A stretch of DNA of 64,000 bases from Flagellimonas amphidinii (GTDB lineage: Bacteria; Bacteroidota; Bacteroidia; Flavobacteriales; Flavobacteriaceae): contig NZ_JABFNN010000030.1 of assembly GCF_013090115.1 (NCBI RefSeq), positions 1-64,000 on the forward strand, read 5' to 3'. The notes beneath the pieces are model-generated. The model saw only the letters and a program-made list of their open reading frames with translations. It did not search any database and was not told the DNA's origin. Below are positions 19,155 through 27,351 of the stretch, piece by piece. Numbering within the stretch: position 1 is the stretch's first letter; each line of letters opens with the position of its first letter. Both the position numbers and the translations under genes were made by a program.

Positions 19155-19760
19155 ATGTTTAGCACCCTTGCTTTCAGTATTTTTCAAGAGAGTATCGATA
19201 CATATCACATTAAGGACAATGTATATCAGGAATTTGTAAATCCTTATCCAAAGGATAAAGTGGAGCATTTGTTGTACCGAAAAAATTGGATTGATACCGT
19301 GCAGTGGCATTATGAGGACATTATTAGAGACCCAGAAATAAATCCGGTAGATGCCCTGGATCTCAAGCGAAAAATTGATGCCAGCAATCAAGATAGAACG
19401 GATTTGGTTGAATATATTGATAGTTACTTTTTGGAGAAGTACAAGTCGGTAACAATTCAAGAAAATGCCACTATCAATACGGAAAGCCCTGCTTGGGCCA
19501 TAGACAGACTTTCAATTTTAGCCTTGAAAATCTACCATATGCAAGAAGAGGTGAACCGTAATGATGCTTCCCCAGAACATATTCAAAAGTGTAGCGAAAA
19601 ACTAGCGGTACTTTTGGAACAGTGCAAAGACCTATCCACAGCCATTGACCAATTATTGGCGGATATTGAATCGGGCAACAAGTACATGAAAGTCTACAAA
19701 CAGATGAAAATGTACAATGACGATGAACTAAACCCTGTGCTTCGTGGACAAAAAGGGTAA
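19155..19760 (+). CDS. DUF4254 domain-containing protein
   Basis: A soluble, helical protein of about 201 residues with the family signature WAIDRLSILALKIYHM near its middle and the LLYRKNWIDTVQWHYEDIIRDP segment at the front. DUF4254 proteins are found in Bacteroidota next to heptosyltransferase-like GT9 genes, as here, so a role in lipopolysaccharide core synthesis is plausible but unproven. An upstream in-frame TTG at 19095 would overlap the preceding gene; ATG 19155 is preferred because a -7 box precedes it and homologues begin near FSTLAFSIF. The next gene overlaps its end. Confidence 0.85.
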   Translation: MFSTLAFSIFQESIDTYHIKDNVYQEFVNPYPKDKVEHLLYRKNWIDTVQWHYEDIIRDPEINPVDALDLKRKIDASNQDRTDLVEYIDSYFLEKYKSVTIQENATINTESPAWAIDRLSILALKIYHMQEEVNRNDASPEHIQKCSEKLAVLLEQCKDLSTAIDQLLADIESGNKYMKVYKQMKMYNDDELNPVLRGQKG

Positions 19761-20793
19761 ATCTGCCCATATGTTGATCATTCGCCTTTCAGCCATGGGC
19801 GATGTGGCCATGATTGTTCCAGTATTGCGTGCCCTGATTGCCGAATATCCTCAATTACAGCTCACGGTACTTACCAAAAAACCATTTTTACCCATTTTTG
19901 ATGGAATTGAACGTGTAAATGTGTTTGAAGCGGATGTTAAAAAAAGACATAAAGGACTTACGGGGCTATGGAAATTATATAAAGAATTGAAAGTATTTGG
20001 GTTTGATGCCGTTGCTGACCTTCATAACGTATTGAGAAGTAGCGTTTTGAAAAAATACTTTGCTCTAGAAAAAACACCGTTTGTACAAATAGACAAGGGT
20101 AGAGAGGAAAAAAAGGCGCTCACACGTAGTAAGAACAAAAACTTCCAGCAACTTAAGACCACCCATCAACGTTATGCTGACGTGTTTGAGCAATTGGGTT
20201 TACCTGTTGATTTGGGGAGAGTTCATCTTTTGGAACGCAAACCACTTTCAGACAAAGTATTGCAATTGGTTACTCAAGATGCCAAAAAATGGATTGGGAT
20301 AGCTCCTTTTGCTGCACATGAGGGTAAGATGTACACTTTAAAACGAATGCAAGAGGTAATACAGAGGTTAAATGATACCGATAAGTATAAAATATTGTTG
20401 TTTGGAGGGGGAGCCAATGAAGTTGAAAAACTGGAAGAAATTTCATCAGCGTTTAAAAATGTAAAAAATATGGCTGGAGTCCTTTCCTTACCTGAAGAAT
20501 TGGAACTGATTTCCAATTTGGATGTGATGCTGTCCATGGACAGCGGGAATGCCCACTTAGCTACAAATTACGGAATTCCTGTGGTGACGCTTTGGGGGGT
20601 AACGCATCCGTTTGCGGGTTTTTATCCCTTTGGCCAACCCAAGGAGAACGCCTTGTTGGCAAATCGGGAGAAATATCCATTGATTCCCACTTCTGTTTAT
20701 GGGAACAAGGTTCCCAAAGGATACGAATCTGTGATGGAGACCATAGAACCGCAACAGGTTTTGGACAAAATTTTGAAGGTTCTTGAGGTTTAA
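19744..20793 (+). CDS. Glycosyltransferase family 9 protein (heptosyltransferase-like)
   Basis: GT-B enzyme of the ADP-heptose:LPS heptosyltransferase family, acting on lipopolysaccharide core at the cytoplasmic face. Seen: MLIIRLSAMGDVAMIVPVL at the N-terminus, then WIGIAPFAAHEGKMY and LSMDSGNAHLATNYGIPVVTLWG, the donor-binding signature. Which heptose or other sugar is used is unclear in Bacteroidota. GTG 19744 gives a short basic leader seen in some homologues; ATG 19771 is an equally possible start. It overlaps the DUF4254 gene by 17 bases (or none with the later start) and the convergent tetR by 4. Confidence 0.9.
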   Translation: MDKKGKSAHMLIIRLSAMGDVAMIVPVLRALIAEYPQLQLTVLTKKPFLPIFDGIERVNVFEADVKKRHKGLTGLWKLYKELKVFGFDAVADLHNVLRSSVLKKYFALEKTPFVQIDKGREEKKALTRSKNKNFQQLKTTHQRYADVFEQLGLPVDLGRVHLLERKPLSDKVLQLVTQDAKKWIGIAPFAAHEGKMYTLKRMQEVIQRLNDTDKYKILLFGGGANEVEKLEEISSAFKNVKNMAGVLSLPEELELISNLDVMLSMDSGNAHLATNYGIPVVTLWGVTHPFAGFYPFGQPKENALLANREKYPLIPTSVYGNKVPKGYESVMETIEPQQVLDKILKVLEV

Positions 20794-21410
20794 ACCACAG
20801 GTACGTGCTCGGTAATAGATCTAAAATACTGTTTCAATTGTTGAATGTATTGGTATTTCAATTGTCCGTTGTTGGAGTTGCCCATCAATAGGGAACGCAT
20901 CCCTAAATAAGAAGCGATAACATAAGTGGCCACGCCTTCACAATCCACATGGCGAGCAATATGTCCATCCAGTTTACCTTTTTTTAGCACAGAAACCAGG
21001 TTTACTTCCCACACGCTAAGGATATCTTTTAAGTATTTGCTGATTTCCTCATTACGCTTATTAAACTCTGTCAAAAAATCATTCAGCATAAAACCATAGG
21101 CCATTTCATTGCTGTTGGAAGGCTCCAAAGCCTTTTCTAAACTCTCTACAATAATGGGCAAAGGATTTTCAAAAGTATTCAAAGGCTCTACGAGCAGGGA
21201 ATACACTTTTTGAACAATCAAGGTCTGTACAATATTGATAAAGAAATCCTCTTTGGATTTAAAGTGATGGTAAAAGGCGCCCTTGGAAAGGGACAGTTCT
21301 TTAAGGATATCGTCCAGACTAGTATTGTAGTAGCCTTTGGTGTGGAAGATTTCCAAGCCTTTTGCACACATAAGGTGCATGGTCTCCCGTTTTTTTAAAG
21401 TGGTTTTCAT
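20790..21410 (-). CDS. TetR/AcrR family transcriptional regulator
   Basis: A 206-residue one-component repressor. The N-terminal helix-turn-helix is clear: GLEIFHTKGYYNTSLDDIL followed by SLSKGAFYHHFKSKEDFF (recognition helix around residues 40-50). The C-terminal ligand domain is not diagnostic, so the inducer is unknown. The SKGAFYHHF subgroup usually binds short palindromes with GAC/GTC cores. Three such palindromes (AAACCGAC-N6-GTCGGTTT) lie at 21559, 22741 and 27352, and a weaker AGAC-N6-GTCT sits 25 bases before its own ATG, which would suit autoregulation. It is convergent with the GT9 gene. Confidence 0.92.
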   Translation of the reverse strand: MKTTLKKRETMHLMCAKGLEIFHTKGYYNTSLDDILKELSLSKGAFYHHFKSKEDFFINIVQTLIVQKVYSLLVEPLNTFENPLPIIVESLEKALEPSNSNEMAYGFMLNDFLTEFNKRNEEISKYLKDILSVWEVNLVSVLKKGKLDGHIARHVDCEGVATYVIASYLGMRSLLMGNSNNGQLKYQYIQQLKQYFRSITEHVPVV

Positions 21411-21434
21411 AAGATTTGGGTTTAGGGGTAAACT

Positions 21435-21448
21435 AGACCGTTAAGTCT
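21435..21448. promoter_or_regulatory. Weaker palindrome AGAC-N6-GTCT near tetR start
   Basis: AGAC, six bases, GTCT lies 25 bases upstream of the tetR ATG and shares the GAC-N6-GTC core of the three stronger palindromes. In the second repeat copy only the right half is kept. It could be an autoregulatory half-strength operator. Low certainty because the arms are only four bases. Confidence 0.3.
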
Positions 21449-21556
21449 GTTACAAAGATTTTCCAGAATCGTTTGGAACTAAATAATTTGGGATGTATTT
21501 GTAAGAAAAATCGGTGAAAAACCTAAAAAGTGGTGAAAAACCCACTATCCAAAAAA

Positions 21557-21582
21557 TTAAACCGACCGCCGAGTCGGTTTAA
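21557..21582. promoter_or_regulatory. Putative TetR operator, site 1
   Basis: A perfect inverted repeat with ten-base arms, TTAAACCGAC and GTCGGTTTAA, around a six-base spacer CGCCGA. Its core recurs with the same spacer length at 22741 and 27352. It lies between tetR and the YitT gene, 147 bases upstream of tetR. Length and symmetry fit a TetR dimer site. No T-run follows, so it is not a terminator. Confidence 0.65.
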
Positions 21583-21729
21583 GCGATGTTTTATTGGGAT
21601 AAAATGCATGGCAATTTTTGAAACCTATCTTTCAATTGTGCTAGATTTCAATGAAGAAACCCCTAACTTCACTCATGCTACTTAATAGTTCATTTTTAAG
21701 GATATAAAGCTGTAATAAGAGATTGAAAA

Positions 21730-22584
21730 ATGAATAAGACCAAACAACTACTTTCCGAGACATTTCAAATTTGCATAGGTATATTGTTGGCCAGTATAGG
21801 GTTAAAAGCATTTCTGCTGCCAAATGGATTCTTAGATGGCGGGGTAACCGGCATTGCCATACTAATAAGTCAACTATTTGATTTAAATATTTCTATAGTC
21901 CTATTGATTTCGAGTATTCCATTTTTGATACTTGGATGGAGTACGTTAACCAAAAAGATAGTGCTAAAATCATTCTTATCTATTTCAGCGCTGGCAATAT
22001 TTATCCATTTTGAAAACTTTACAGCGGTAACTGAGGATAAATTGCTCATTGCAATTTTTGGAGGTTTGTTTCTGGGAGCAGGTATTGGAATAACAATAAA
22101 GAATGGAGCAGTTTTAGATGGTTCTGAAATACTGGGCATATTTGTCAATAATCGCTATGGAATCAGTATAGGTAAAGTTATACTCCTATTTAATATTGTC
22201 CTTTTTTCAATCACGGCATTCTTGATCTCAATAGAAGTATCTATGTATTCGGTATTGACTTTCTTGATCACTGCAAAAGTGATTGACCTTATGATGGAAG
22301 GATTTGAGGATTATGTTGGTCTCATGATAGTTTCTGAAAACCCAAATGAAATTGAGTCTGCCCTGGTCAAAGAGATAGGTATAGGAATTACAATCTATAA
22401 AGGGTCAAATGGATATGGGCAACGGGGAAAAAAGGCAAATGAAGAAATAATACATACGGTAATCAATAGAATTGATATTAATAGAACCTACCGTTTAATT
22501 GAAAAATTGGACAATAAGGCATTCATCATTGAATTTGATGTAAATAATGTAAAAGGAGGAATCCTCAAGAAATATCTGAGTTAA
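21730..22584 (+). CDS. YitT family membrane protein
   Basis: A 284-residue protein: five or six membrane helices in the first ~200 residues (YitT/DUF161, with LLPNGFLDGGVTGIAI and TIKNGAVLDGSEILG), then a soluble C-terminal DUF2179 domain (GSNGYGQRGKKANEEIIHTVINR). YitT proteins are widespread and of unclear function, probably transport related. The gene lies exactly between two copies of a ~160 bp repeat, each ending in the proposed TetR operator, so it may be both a TetR target and a recent arrival. ATG 21730 starts the usual N-terminus. Confidence 0.9.
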   Translation: MNKTKQLLSETFQICIGILLASIGLKAFLLPNGFLDGGVTGIAILISQLFDLNISIVLLISSIPFLILGWSTLTKKIVLKSFLSISALAIFIHFENFTAVTEDKLLIAIFGGLFLGAGIGITIKNGAVLDGSEILGIFVNNRYGISIGKVILLFNIVLFSITAFLISIEVSMYSVLTFLITAKVIDLMMEGFEDYVGLMIVSENPNEIESALVKEIGIGITIYKGSNGYGQRGKKANEEIIHTVINRIDINRTYRLIEKLDNKAFIIEFDVNNVKGGILKKYLS

Positions 22585-22603
22585 AATACTATCCGAATTG
22601 AGA

Positions 22604-22764
22604 TTTAGGGATAAACCAAACCATTAAGTCTGTTACATGGATTTTCGAGAATCGTTAGTAGTTAAGCGATTTGGGATGTATTTGGAAGAAAAATCGGTGA
22701 AAAGCCTAAAAGCCGATAACTCAGCTTTGCCCAAAAAATAAAACCGACTTGGCGGTCGGTTTAA
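22604..22764. repeat. Direct repeat copy 2 (about 160 bp), upstream of the AraC gene
   Basis: Second copy of the block at 21421-21582, same orientation, starting 20 bases after the YitT stop. The gap 22585-23003 before the AraC gene contains this repeat with its operator, then a possible promoter at 22866-22894. Nothing else is apparent in the gap. Confidence 0.85.
22741..22762. promoter_or_regulatory. Putative TetR operator, site 2
   Basis: AAACCGAC, spacer TTGGCG, GTCGGTTT: an exact eight-base inverted repeat with the same core and spacer length as site 1, at the same place in the repeat block. The spacer sequence differs from site 1, so the arms have been kept while the middle drifted, as expected for a protein-binding dyad. 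Confidence 0.65.
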
Positions 22765-22865
22765 GGGAACAATTTTGAGGATAAGATACACTTTACTTTG
22801 CCCCTTTTAAGGCTTTCCTAAGGAGCTGTTCAGCAAATACAATGATTAAAACAACGGATTTGCCC

Positions 22866-22894
22866 TTGACAATCTTACGATTTCGCTATATTTC
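22866..22894 (+). promoter_or_regulatory. Candidate promoter for the AraC gene
   Basis: TTG, 18 bases, TATATTTC: one mismatch to the TAnnTTTG box, acceptable spacing. Transcription would start near 22900, about 100 bases before the preferred ATG. Confidence 0.3.
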
Positions 22895-23003
22895 CATTGA
22901 AATCCAAGAACTGCACATGGCTCCACAATGAGCTATAATTCAATCAAAAAACGTGAACAATTCAGAACATACAAAATCTCATAAGCTTAAAGGTGGGACA
23001 TTC

Positions 23004-23774
23004 ATGGGGCTAACCCAAAAGATGAAAACCTTAAATGGTTTTACCCTTACTAAGACCAATCATGGTCAGAATATAAAAGTCCCCAAGCATGAGCATGAAC
23101 ATCCCTACATCAGTTTGTTGCTCCATGGCCTTTATCATGAGGAATCCATTATATCAAAAGATTATATCAAAACAGGAGCTTCAGTGTTCAGACCTAAAGG
23201 ATTTGAACATAAAAATGAAATAGGATCGCACATAAGCTTTTGCTTCAACATTGAAATTGAAAAGGAGCTCCCCAATGAAAAGAATCTTTTAAAAAGTACG
23301 CAATATGTTCAGTTTGAAAGAAACAACATAGAAATCTTTAAAATTTATTTTGGCTTTCAAAACCATCTTTCAGATGAGCTTTTATCTCTTACCGTTGAAG
23401 AAAACCTGCATCTTTTATTTCAACAACAGCATGCAGAATCCTCACCGGGCAGGGCATTATGGATAAATAAAATAATTAAGGAAGTTAGATTAAACCCTGA
23501 AAGGATATATAATCTGGATGAAGTGGCCGACTCCTTATATCTTCATCCCAATTATTTTGTTCGAAAGTTTAAATCCAAGACCGGCCTTACTTTTGGGGAG
23601 TTTTTATTGAGGCAACGTATTTCGAACGCAATCGACCAGATGTTACATTCCAACAAAACGCTTACCGAAGTTGCCGTTGAAAGTGGTTTCTACGATCAAA
23701 GTCATTTTATTAAACATTTCAAACGGTTTTTTGGTACTACACCATCCCAATATAGACAGGTTGTAAAAGGTTAA
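23004..23774 (+). CDS. AraC family transcriptional regulator
   Basis: The N-terminal part is a cupin-like sensor domain with HEHEHPYISLLLHG; the C-terminal ~100 residues hold two helix-turn-helix units (YNLDEVADSLYLHPNYFVRKF and LTEVAVESGFYDQSHFIKHFK) ending in the usual FFGTTPSQYR. Ligand and targets are unknown. ATG 23004 is chosen because a purine-rich AAAGGTGGG precedes it; an in-frame GTG at 22953 would add 17 polar residues and is possible. It lies downstream of a repeat-borne TetR palindrome and upstream of a secreted protein gene. Confidence 0.88.
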   Translation: MGLTQKMKTLNGFTLTKTNHGQNIKVPKHEHEHPYISLLLHGLYHEESIISKDYIKTGASVFRPKGFEHKNEIGSHISFCFNIEIEKELPNEKNLLKSTQYVQFERNNIEIFKIYFGFQNHLSDELLSLTVEENLHLLFQQQHAESSPGRALWINKIIKEVRLNPERIYNLDEVADSLYLHPNYFVRKFKSKTGLTFGEFLLRQRISNAIDQMLHSNKTLTEVAVESGFYDQSHFIKHFKRFFGTTPSQYRQVVKG

Positions 23775-23838
23775 GTCCATACAATTTAATTTTTCCCAAG
23801 TAACATTTCTTTGTGCTTCATTACTAAACTTTCTTTGT

Positions 23839-24945
23839 ATGAAGCTAATATTGTTGATTGTATTATGTACGCTATGCTCAGTGACAGTTGCCCAAAATAA
23901 GTCTGCTCCTTATTCAAAAATAGACAGCACTAATTTTAAGAAAGTATATCCGTATGCCTTGAGGGGAGACATGAATACGGTTTTTGAAATGTTGAAAACG
24001 ACCGAGGATGTTTCCTTGACCGAGCATCAAAGAGACAAAAAGAACAAATACTATCAACGTTTTTTATATCGAAACGAAGATTTTGATTACAACACCAATG
24101 ATCCAGAAATCATAGACCTTTATAATCGCTTTCAACATTACTGGCGATCGGTACTTATTGAAAATGTGGTACAGAAAGTGGCAGATAGCCTATTTAGGTA
24201 CGAGATGGGTTATTTTCTCAAAAAACACTACAAGCCCGAATTCAGCATTGAAAAAATACAAAAGGAGTATTATACACTTTTTCAAGATTTTTTTAGGTCT
24301 AAAAATATGTTTGGGTTAGGCGTGGGAAAAACCGGCCATTTGTATGACCTATACCTTTGGAAAGATCAGGAAGAAAGAAATTATAGTATAGATCTTCCCG
24401 AAGGGCAGAATATAAACGTTTCAGTAGTCTTTATGCGTGATTTTGTAAGCAATGGGTGGGCTCATTACACCACTTTAGGACACAGTTATAGTGGAGGGTG
24501 GGCAACTTCTGAGAAACTTTTTTGTGCAGAAGAATCCTATGGACCAAAGGACGAAGAAGAGTTTTTGGTAAGCTATATTTCCCATGAAGGACAGCATTTT
24601 TCGGACTACAAGCTATTTCCAAAATTGAAACAAGCCGATCTAGAGTATAGAGCAAAGCTGACAGAATTGTCTTTGGCCCAAACCACTACTCACGATATAT
24701 TGAATAAATTCATTACCAATTCAAAAAATGATGTGTCTTACGCCCATGCCTATGCCAATTATATGGTGATAAAGCTGTTATCTGAAAATATCTTTGAATC
24801 CGGTTATGAATCAAATCTTGAAAAATGGGAAAAAATACCCACAAAAAAAATCAATAGGTCAGCATTAAAACTATTAAAGAAGCATTCAAAAGAGCTCAAA
24901 TCTTTGGGAGCTAACTCAACTGAAGCTTATATCACCACGTTATAA
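23839..24945 (+). CDS. Secreted protein with HExxH metalloprotease-like motif
   Basis: A 368-residue protein with a cleavable signal peptide (MKLILLIVLCTLCSVTVAQ). I do not recognise the family, but SYISHEGQHFSDY near residue 250 is a HExxH zinc motif, and DLEYRAKLTEL about 25 residues later offers a Glu that could be the third ligand, as in gluzincins. Earlier there is a conserved-looking block YWRSVLIENVVQKVADSLFRYEMGYFL. It may be a periplasmic or outer-membrane-associated peptidase. It lies 64 bases after the AraC gene and is convergent with the arsS-like gene. Confidence 0.65.
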   Translation: MKLILLIVLCTLCSVTVAQNKSAPYSKIDSTNFKKVYPYALRGDMNTVFEMLKTTEDVSLTEHQRDKKNKYYQRFLYRNEDFDYNTNDPEIIDLYNRFQHYWRSVLIENVVQKVADSLFRYEMGYFLKKHYKPEFSIEKIQKEYYTLFQDFFRSKNMFGLGVGKTGHLYDLYLWKDQEERNYSIDLPEGQNINVSVVFMRDFVSNGWAHYTTLGHSYSGGWATSEKLFCAEESYGPKDEEEFLVSYISHEGQHFSDYKLFPKLKQADLEYRAKLTELSLAQTTTHDILNKFITNSKNDVSYAHAYANYMVIKLLSENIFESGYESNLEKWEKIPTKKINRSALKLLKKHSKELKSLGANSTEAYITTL

Positions 24946-24963
24946 AGCTTTAAGAAAACCTGA

Positions 24964-26052
24964 TTAAGCCACCGTCCCCTGACAACTGCTCCCGGCTCCG
25001 GCGGTACACCCATAGCAATGTTGGGAGATAATGATATTTCTATCGTTTAGTATGTCCTCATTATAATCCTTAATGTGTTTTACCTTGCTCGCTACTTTTA
25101 GGTCCAGCATCTGGTTAAAATCACAGTCGTACAACCACCCGTCCCAACTTACGGAAATGGTATTGGTGCACATCACATGGGATACCGCAGCCGGATTATA
25201 TGCTTCCACCAGCGCATACATATAATCCTCATAATTTTCAGAAGCGATCAAGTAGTCCAAAAACCGGGAAATGGGCAAATTGGTAATGGCAAACAGGTTG
25301 TGGAAGTCAATATCAAAATCTTCCTTGAGTGCTTTTTTAAAATCCCGCTCCATGGCAGCTTGGTCCCCGGGCAAAAATGCCCCCGAAGGATTATAGACCA
25401 AGTCAAGGCGCAAATCAATATCTGGCATCCCGTAACCCACAGCATTCAATTCTTGCAGGGCCTTTATGGATTTATCAAAAACCCCATCCCCACGCTGTTT
25501 GTCCGTTTTGCCACGAGTGTAGTGCGGCATAGAAGAAACTACGTGCACATTGTGTTTCTTGAAGAACTCGGGCAAATCATAATATTTTTTATTGGCCCGG
25601 ATGATGGTCAAATTGGAACGCACAATAAAATCTTGGATGCCAGCTTTGGCTGCTTCCTCCACAAACCACCTGAAATTGGGGTTCATCTCTGGGGCCCCAC
25701 CGGTAAGGTCCAAGGTATGCGCCCCGGTGTTTCGGATGACCTCCAAACACTGTTCCATGGTTTCTCGTGTCATAATTTCCTTTCGGTCCGGCCCTGCATC
25801 CACATGACAGTGTTCACAGACTTGGTTGCACATATACCCTACATTGATTTGTAGGATTTCCAACTTTTTAGGGCGAAACGGAAAATGCCCTATTTCTGCA
25901 ATTTTATCCTTAAAAAAGGGCAACTCTCCATCAGCAAAAAGACTTCCATTCAAGATTTCCAACTGCTTATTGGTTTCCGCAAGCTCATTTTCTCTTGCTT
26001 TGAGGGATTTTTTAGCCGCCTTTTTGATTTGTGGCAATATACTTTGCTCCAT
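24964..26052 (-). CDS. arsS: Radical SAM protein, arsenosugar biosynthesis ArsS type
   Basis: A 362-residue radical SAM enzyme. The iron-sulfur motif is CNQVCEHC (Cys75, Cys79, Cys82) followed by HVDAGPDRKE, and the C-terminus ends in a cysteine-rich HCYGCTAGAGSSCQG, the pattern of the ArsS family in which some members have selenocysteine. Family members join an adenosyl-derived ribose to methylated arsenic on the way to arsenosugars. The upstream genes on the same strand (a peroxidase-like CMD protein and a DUF2064 protein) are the usual partners. No arsenite methyltransferase gene is present in the window, so the first step must come from elsewhere. Confidence 0.88.
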   Translation of the reverse strand: MEQSILPQIKKAAKKSLKARENELAETNKQLEILNGSLFADGELPFFKDKIAEIGHFPFRPKKLEILQINVGYMCNQVCEHCHVDAGPDRKEIMTRETMEQCLEVIRNTGAHTLDLTGGAPEMNPNFRWFVEEAAKAGIQDFIVRSNLTIIRANKKYYDLPEFFKKHNVHVVSSMPHYTRGKTDKQRGDGVFDKSIKALQELNAVGYGMPDIDLRLDLVYNPSGAFLPGDQAAMERDFKKALKEDFDIDFHNLFAITNLPISRFLDYLIASENYEDYMYALVEAYNPAAVSHVMCTNTISVSWDGWLYDCDFNQMLDLKVASKVKHIKDYNEDILNDRNIIISQHCYGCTAGAGSSCQGTVA

Positions 26053-26080
26053 TTTTTTAGCTGTTTGTTGGGGGTTGTTT

Positions 26081-26119
26081 GTTGTTAGTTACATCAACTA
26101 GGAACTATCAACTAACAAC
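26081..26119. repeat. Inverted repeat between arsS and the CMD gene
   Basis: Ten-base perfect arms GTTGTTAGTT (26081-26090) and AACTAACAAC (26110-26119) with a 19-base loop that also contains AACTA words. It fills the short gap inside the operon, so transcripts would carry a hairpin between the two genes. It could modulate expression of arsS or be a degenerate small repeat element. There is no T-run of terminator type. Confidence 0.5.
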
Positions 26120-26123
26120 GATT

Positions 26124-26459
26124 CTACATTGATAATTTGTTGTACTTGTTCATCATTTGCACTCCGTGTACCAAAGTGGCTCCACTTTCAATGGCGGCAC
26201 CGGCATGTACGGCCTCCATCATTTCTTCTTTGGTAATGCCACGTTGCAATCCGTCCTTGGTATAAGCATCTATGCAGTACGGACATTTGACCACATGGGC
26301 CACGGCTAAGGCAATCAGTGATTTTTCCCGGGCGCTCAAGGCTCCTTCTTCAAACACTTTACCATAGTAATCGAAGAATTTGTTTCCAAGTTCCTCGCTC
26401 CATTCTGTTATTTTTCCAAATTTTCTAAGATCCGCTGGATCATAATATGAGTTTGCCAT
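26124..26459 (-). CDS. Carboxymuconolactone decarboxylase-family protein (arsenosugar-associated, AhpD-like)
   Basis: A 111-residue AhpD/CMD-fold protein with the redox pair CPYC at Cys59 and Cys62 in VKCPYCIDAYTKDGL, and the family start SALIALAVAH (here SLIALAVAH). I recognise it as the small peroxidase-like protein that accompanies arsS in arsenosugar clusters. It may reduce a peroxide or an arsenic species using the two cysteines; this is not shown. It lies between the DUF2064 gene and arsS on the - strand with short gaps, consistent with one operon. Confidence 0.88.
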   Translation of the reverse strand: MANSYYDPADLRKFGKITEWSEELGNKFFDYYGKVFEEGALSAREKSLIALAVAHVVKCPYCIDAYTKDGLQRGITKEEMMEAVHAGAAIESGATLVHGVQMMNKYNKLSM

Positions 26460-26555
26460 TTGTTTTGCTTTTTGGGTTGTGGTGAACGTAAAACGGTAGA
26501 ATTACGTCCAAATCAATTCGTAATCGGGGCTTTACAAGCCGAAATAGGATAGGGA

Positions 26556-27257
26556 TTAAGCAAAACTGAAAGGTGATCCCTTATTGGAAGGGACTCGTAG
26601 CGGAATTTTAGGAAGCGCTTCCAAAGGAGGTGAAATGAAGCTGCTATTCTGATCAAGTAAGCTTGAAAAGAAACCGATCCATTTTTTGGATAAGGTTTTG
26701 ATATGGTTACAAAGTAATTTTAAGTCCGCAACCGAATCAATATCAATGAGCTTGTCCAAAGCATGAACAGCGGCACCCTTTGTTTTAAAATAGGATGTAG
26801 TCTTTTGGTAAAGGGCAGCTTGTTGCCAAGGCAATGCTTCAAAAGCTTCGGCATCAAAATGGGAACGATGCATCCCCAATAAATAAAATCCACCATCCAA
26901 AGAAGGACCTAGGACCACATTTTGCGGTGTCAACCGTCTGTGGGCATCTAAAATGTGGGATTTCCTCAAGTTGGGAGTATCGTTTCCAATAGAAATGACT
27001 TGGGAATACCCTAGCTGAAAAACACTTTGAATGGCATGGGACAAACGTTTTGCAAAGGTTTCTCCTCGCTGTTCCTTTTCAGAAAAATGAAAATAAGGCA
27101 GTCCGGTTGCCTTGACCATGTCTAAAGTATGATGTGTAAGTTGGTCAAACAGCGAAGGATTTGCACAATTTTTTTTGGCAAGGGCATCCTTTGCTGCAGA
27201 ATTTGCAAAGATGAGAACCGCGGTATTTTGAATTAACTTTTTATGCAATGCAATCAT
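26556..27257 (-). CDS. DUF2064/TIGR04282-type glycosyltransferase (arsenosugar cluster)
   Basis: A ~233-residue GT-A-like protein. The block VISIGNDTPNL...VVLGPSLDGGFYLLGM (nucleotide-binding Asp then DGGFYLLG) is the DUF2064 signature, and the N-terminus TAVLIFANSAAKDALAKK is a divergent form of the family's loop. TIGR04282 members are linked to arsenosugar biosynthesis and could attach the sugar aglycone. It is the first gene of the - strand operon. ATG 27257 is used; the preceding codon is TTG. The proposed TetR site 3 lies about 95 bases upstream. Confidence 0.8.
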   Translation of the reverse strand: MIALHKKLIQNTAVLIFANSAAKDALAKKNCANPSLFDQLTHHTLDMVKATGLPYFHFSEKEQRGETFAKRLSHAIQSVFQLGYSQVISIGNDTPNLRKSHILDAHRRLTPQNVVLGPSLDGGFYLLGMHRSHFDAEAFEALPWQQAALYQKTTSYFKTKGAAVHALDKLIDIDSVADLKLLCNHIKTLSKKWIGFFSSLLDQNSSFISPPLEALPKIPLRVPSNKGSPFSFA

Positions 27258-27351
27258 CAATTACCTTAAACTTACGATAAAAATCAATAAGGTTTTGGTC
27301 GACATCAATGGACTTGAATTACATTTTTGATGAAAAAAATTAAAATACATC

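Larger units (their letters stand above)
21421..21582. repeat. Direct repeat copy 1 (about 160 bp), upstream of tetR
   Basis: This block is repeated at 22604-22764. The copies align from TTTAGGG to the operator palindrome, sharing TTAAGTCTGTTAC, ATTTGGGATGTATTTG and AAGAAAAATCGGTGAAAA; they differ by scattered substitutions and small indels before the palindrome. The gap 21411-21729 between tetR and the YitT gene holds this repeat, its operator and a possible TTG-N21-TAGATTTC promoter for the YitT gene; I see nothing else there. Confidence 0.85.

Noticed and set aside
21557..21582. Palindrome as a terminator
   Set aside because: No T-run follows on either strand and the same dyad recurs upstream of other genes.
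25177..25854. 225-codon open frame on the + strand
   Set aside because: Opposite the arsS-like gene, whose radical SAM motifs fix the coding strand.
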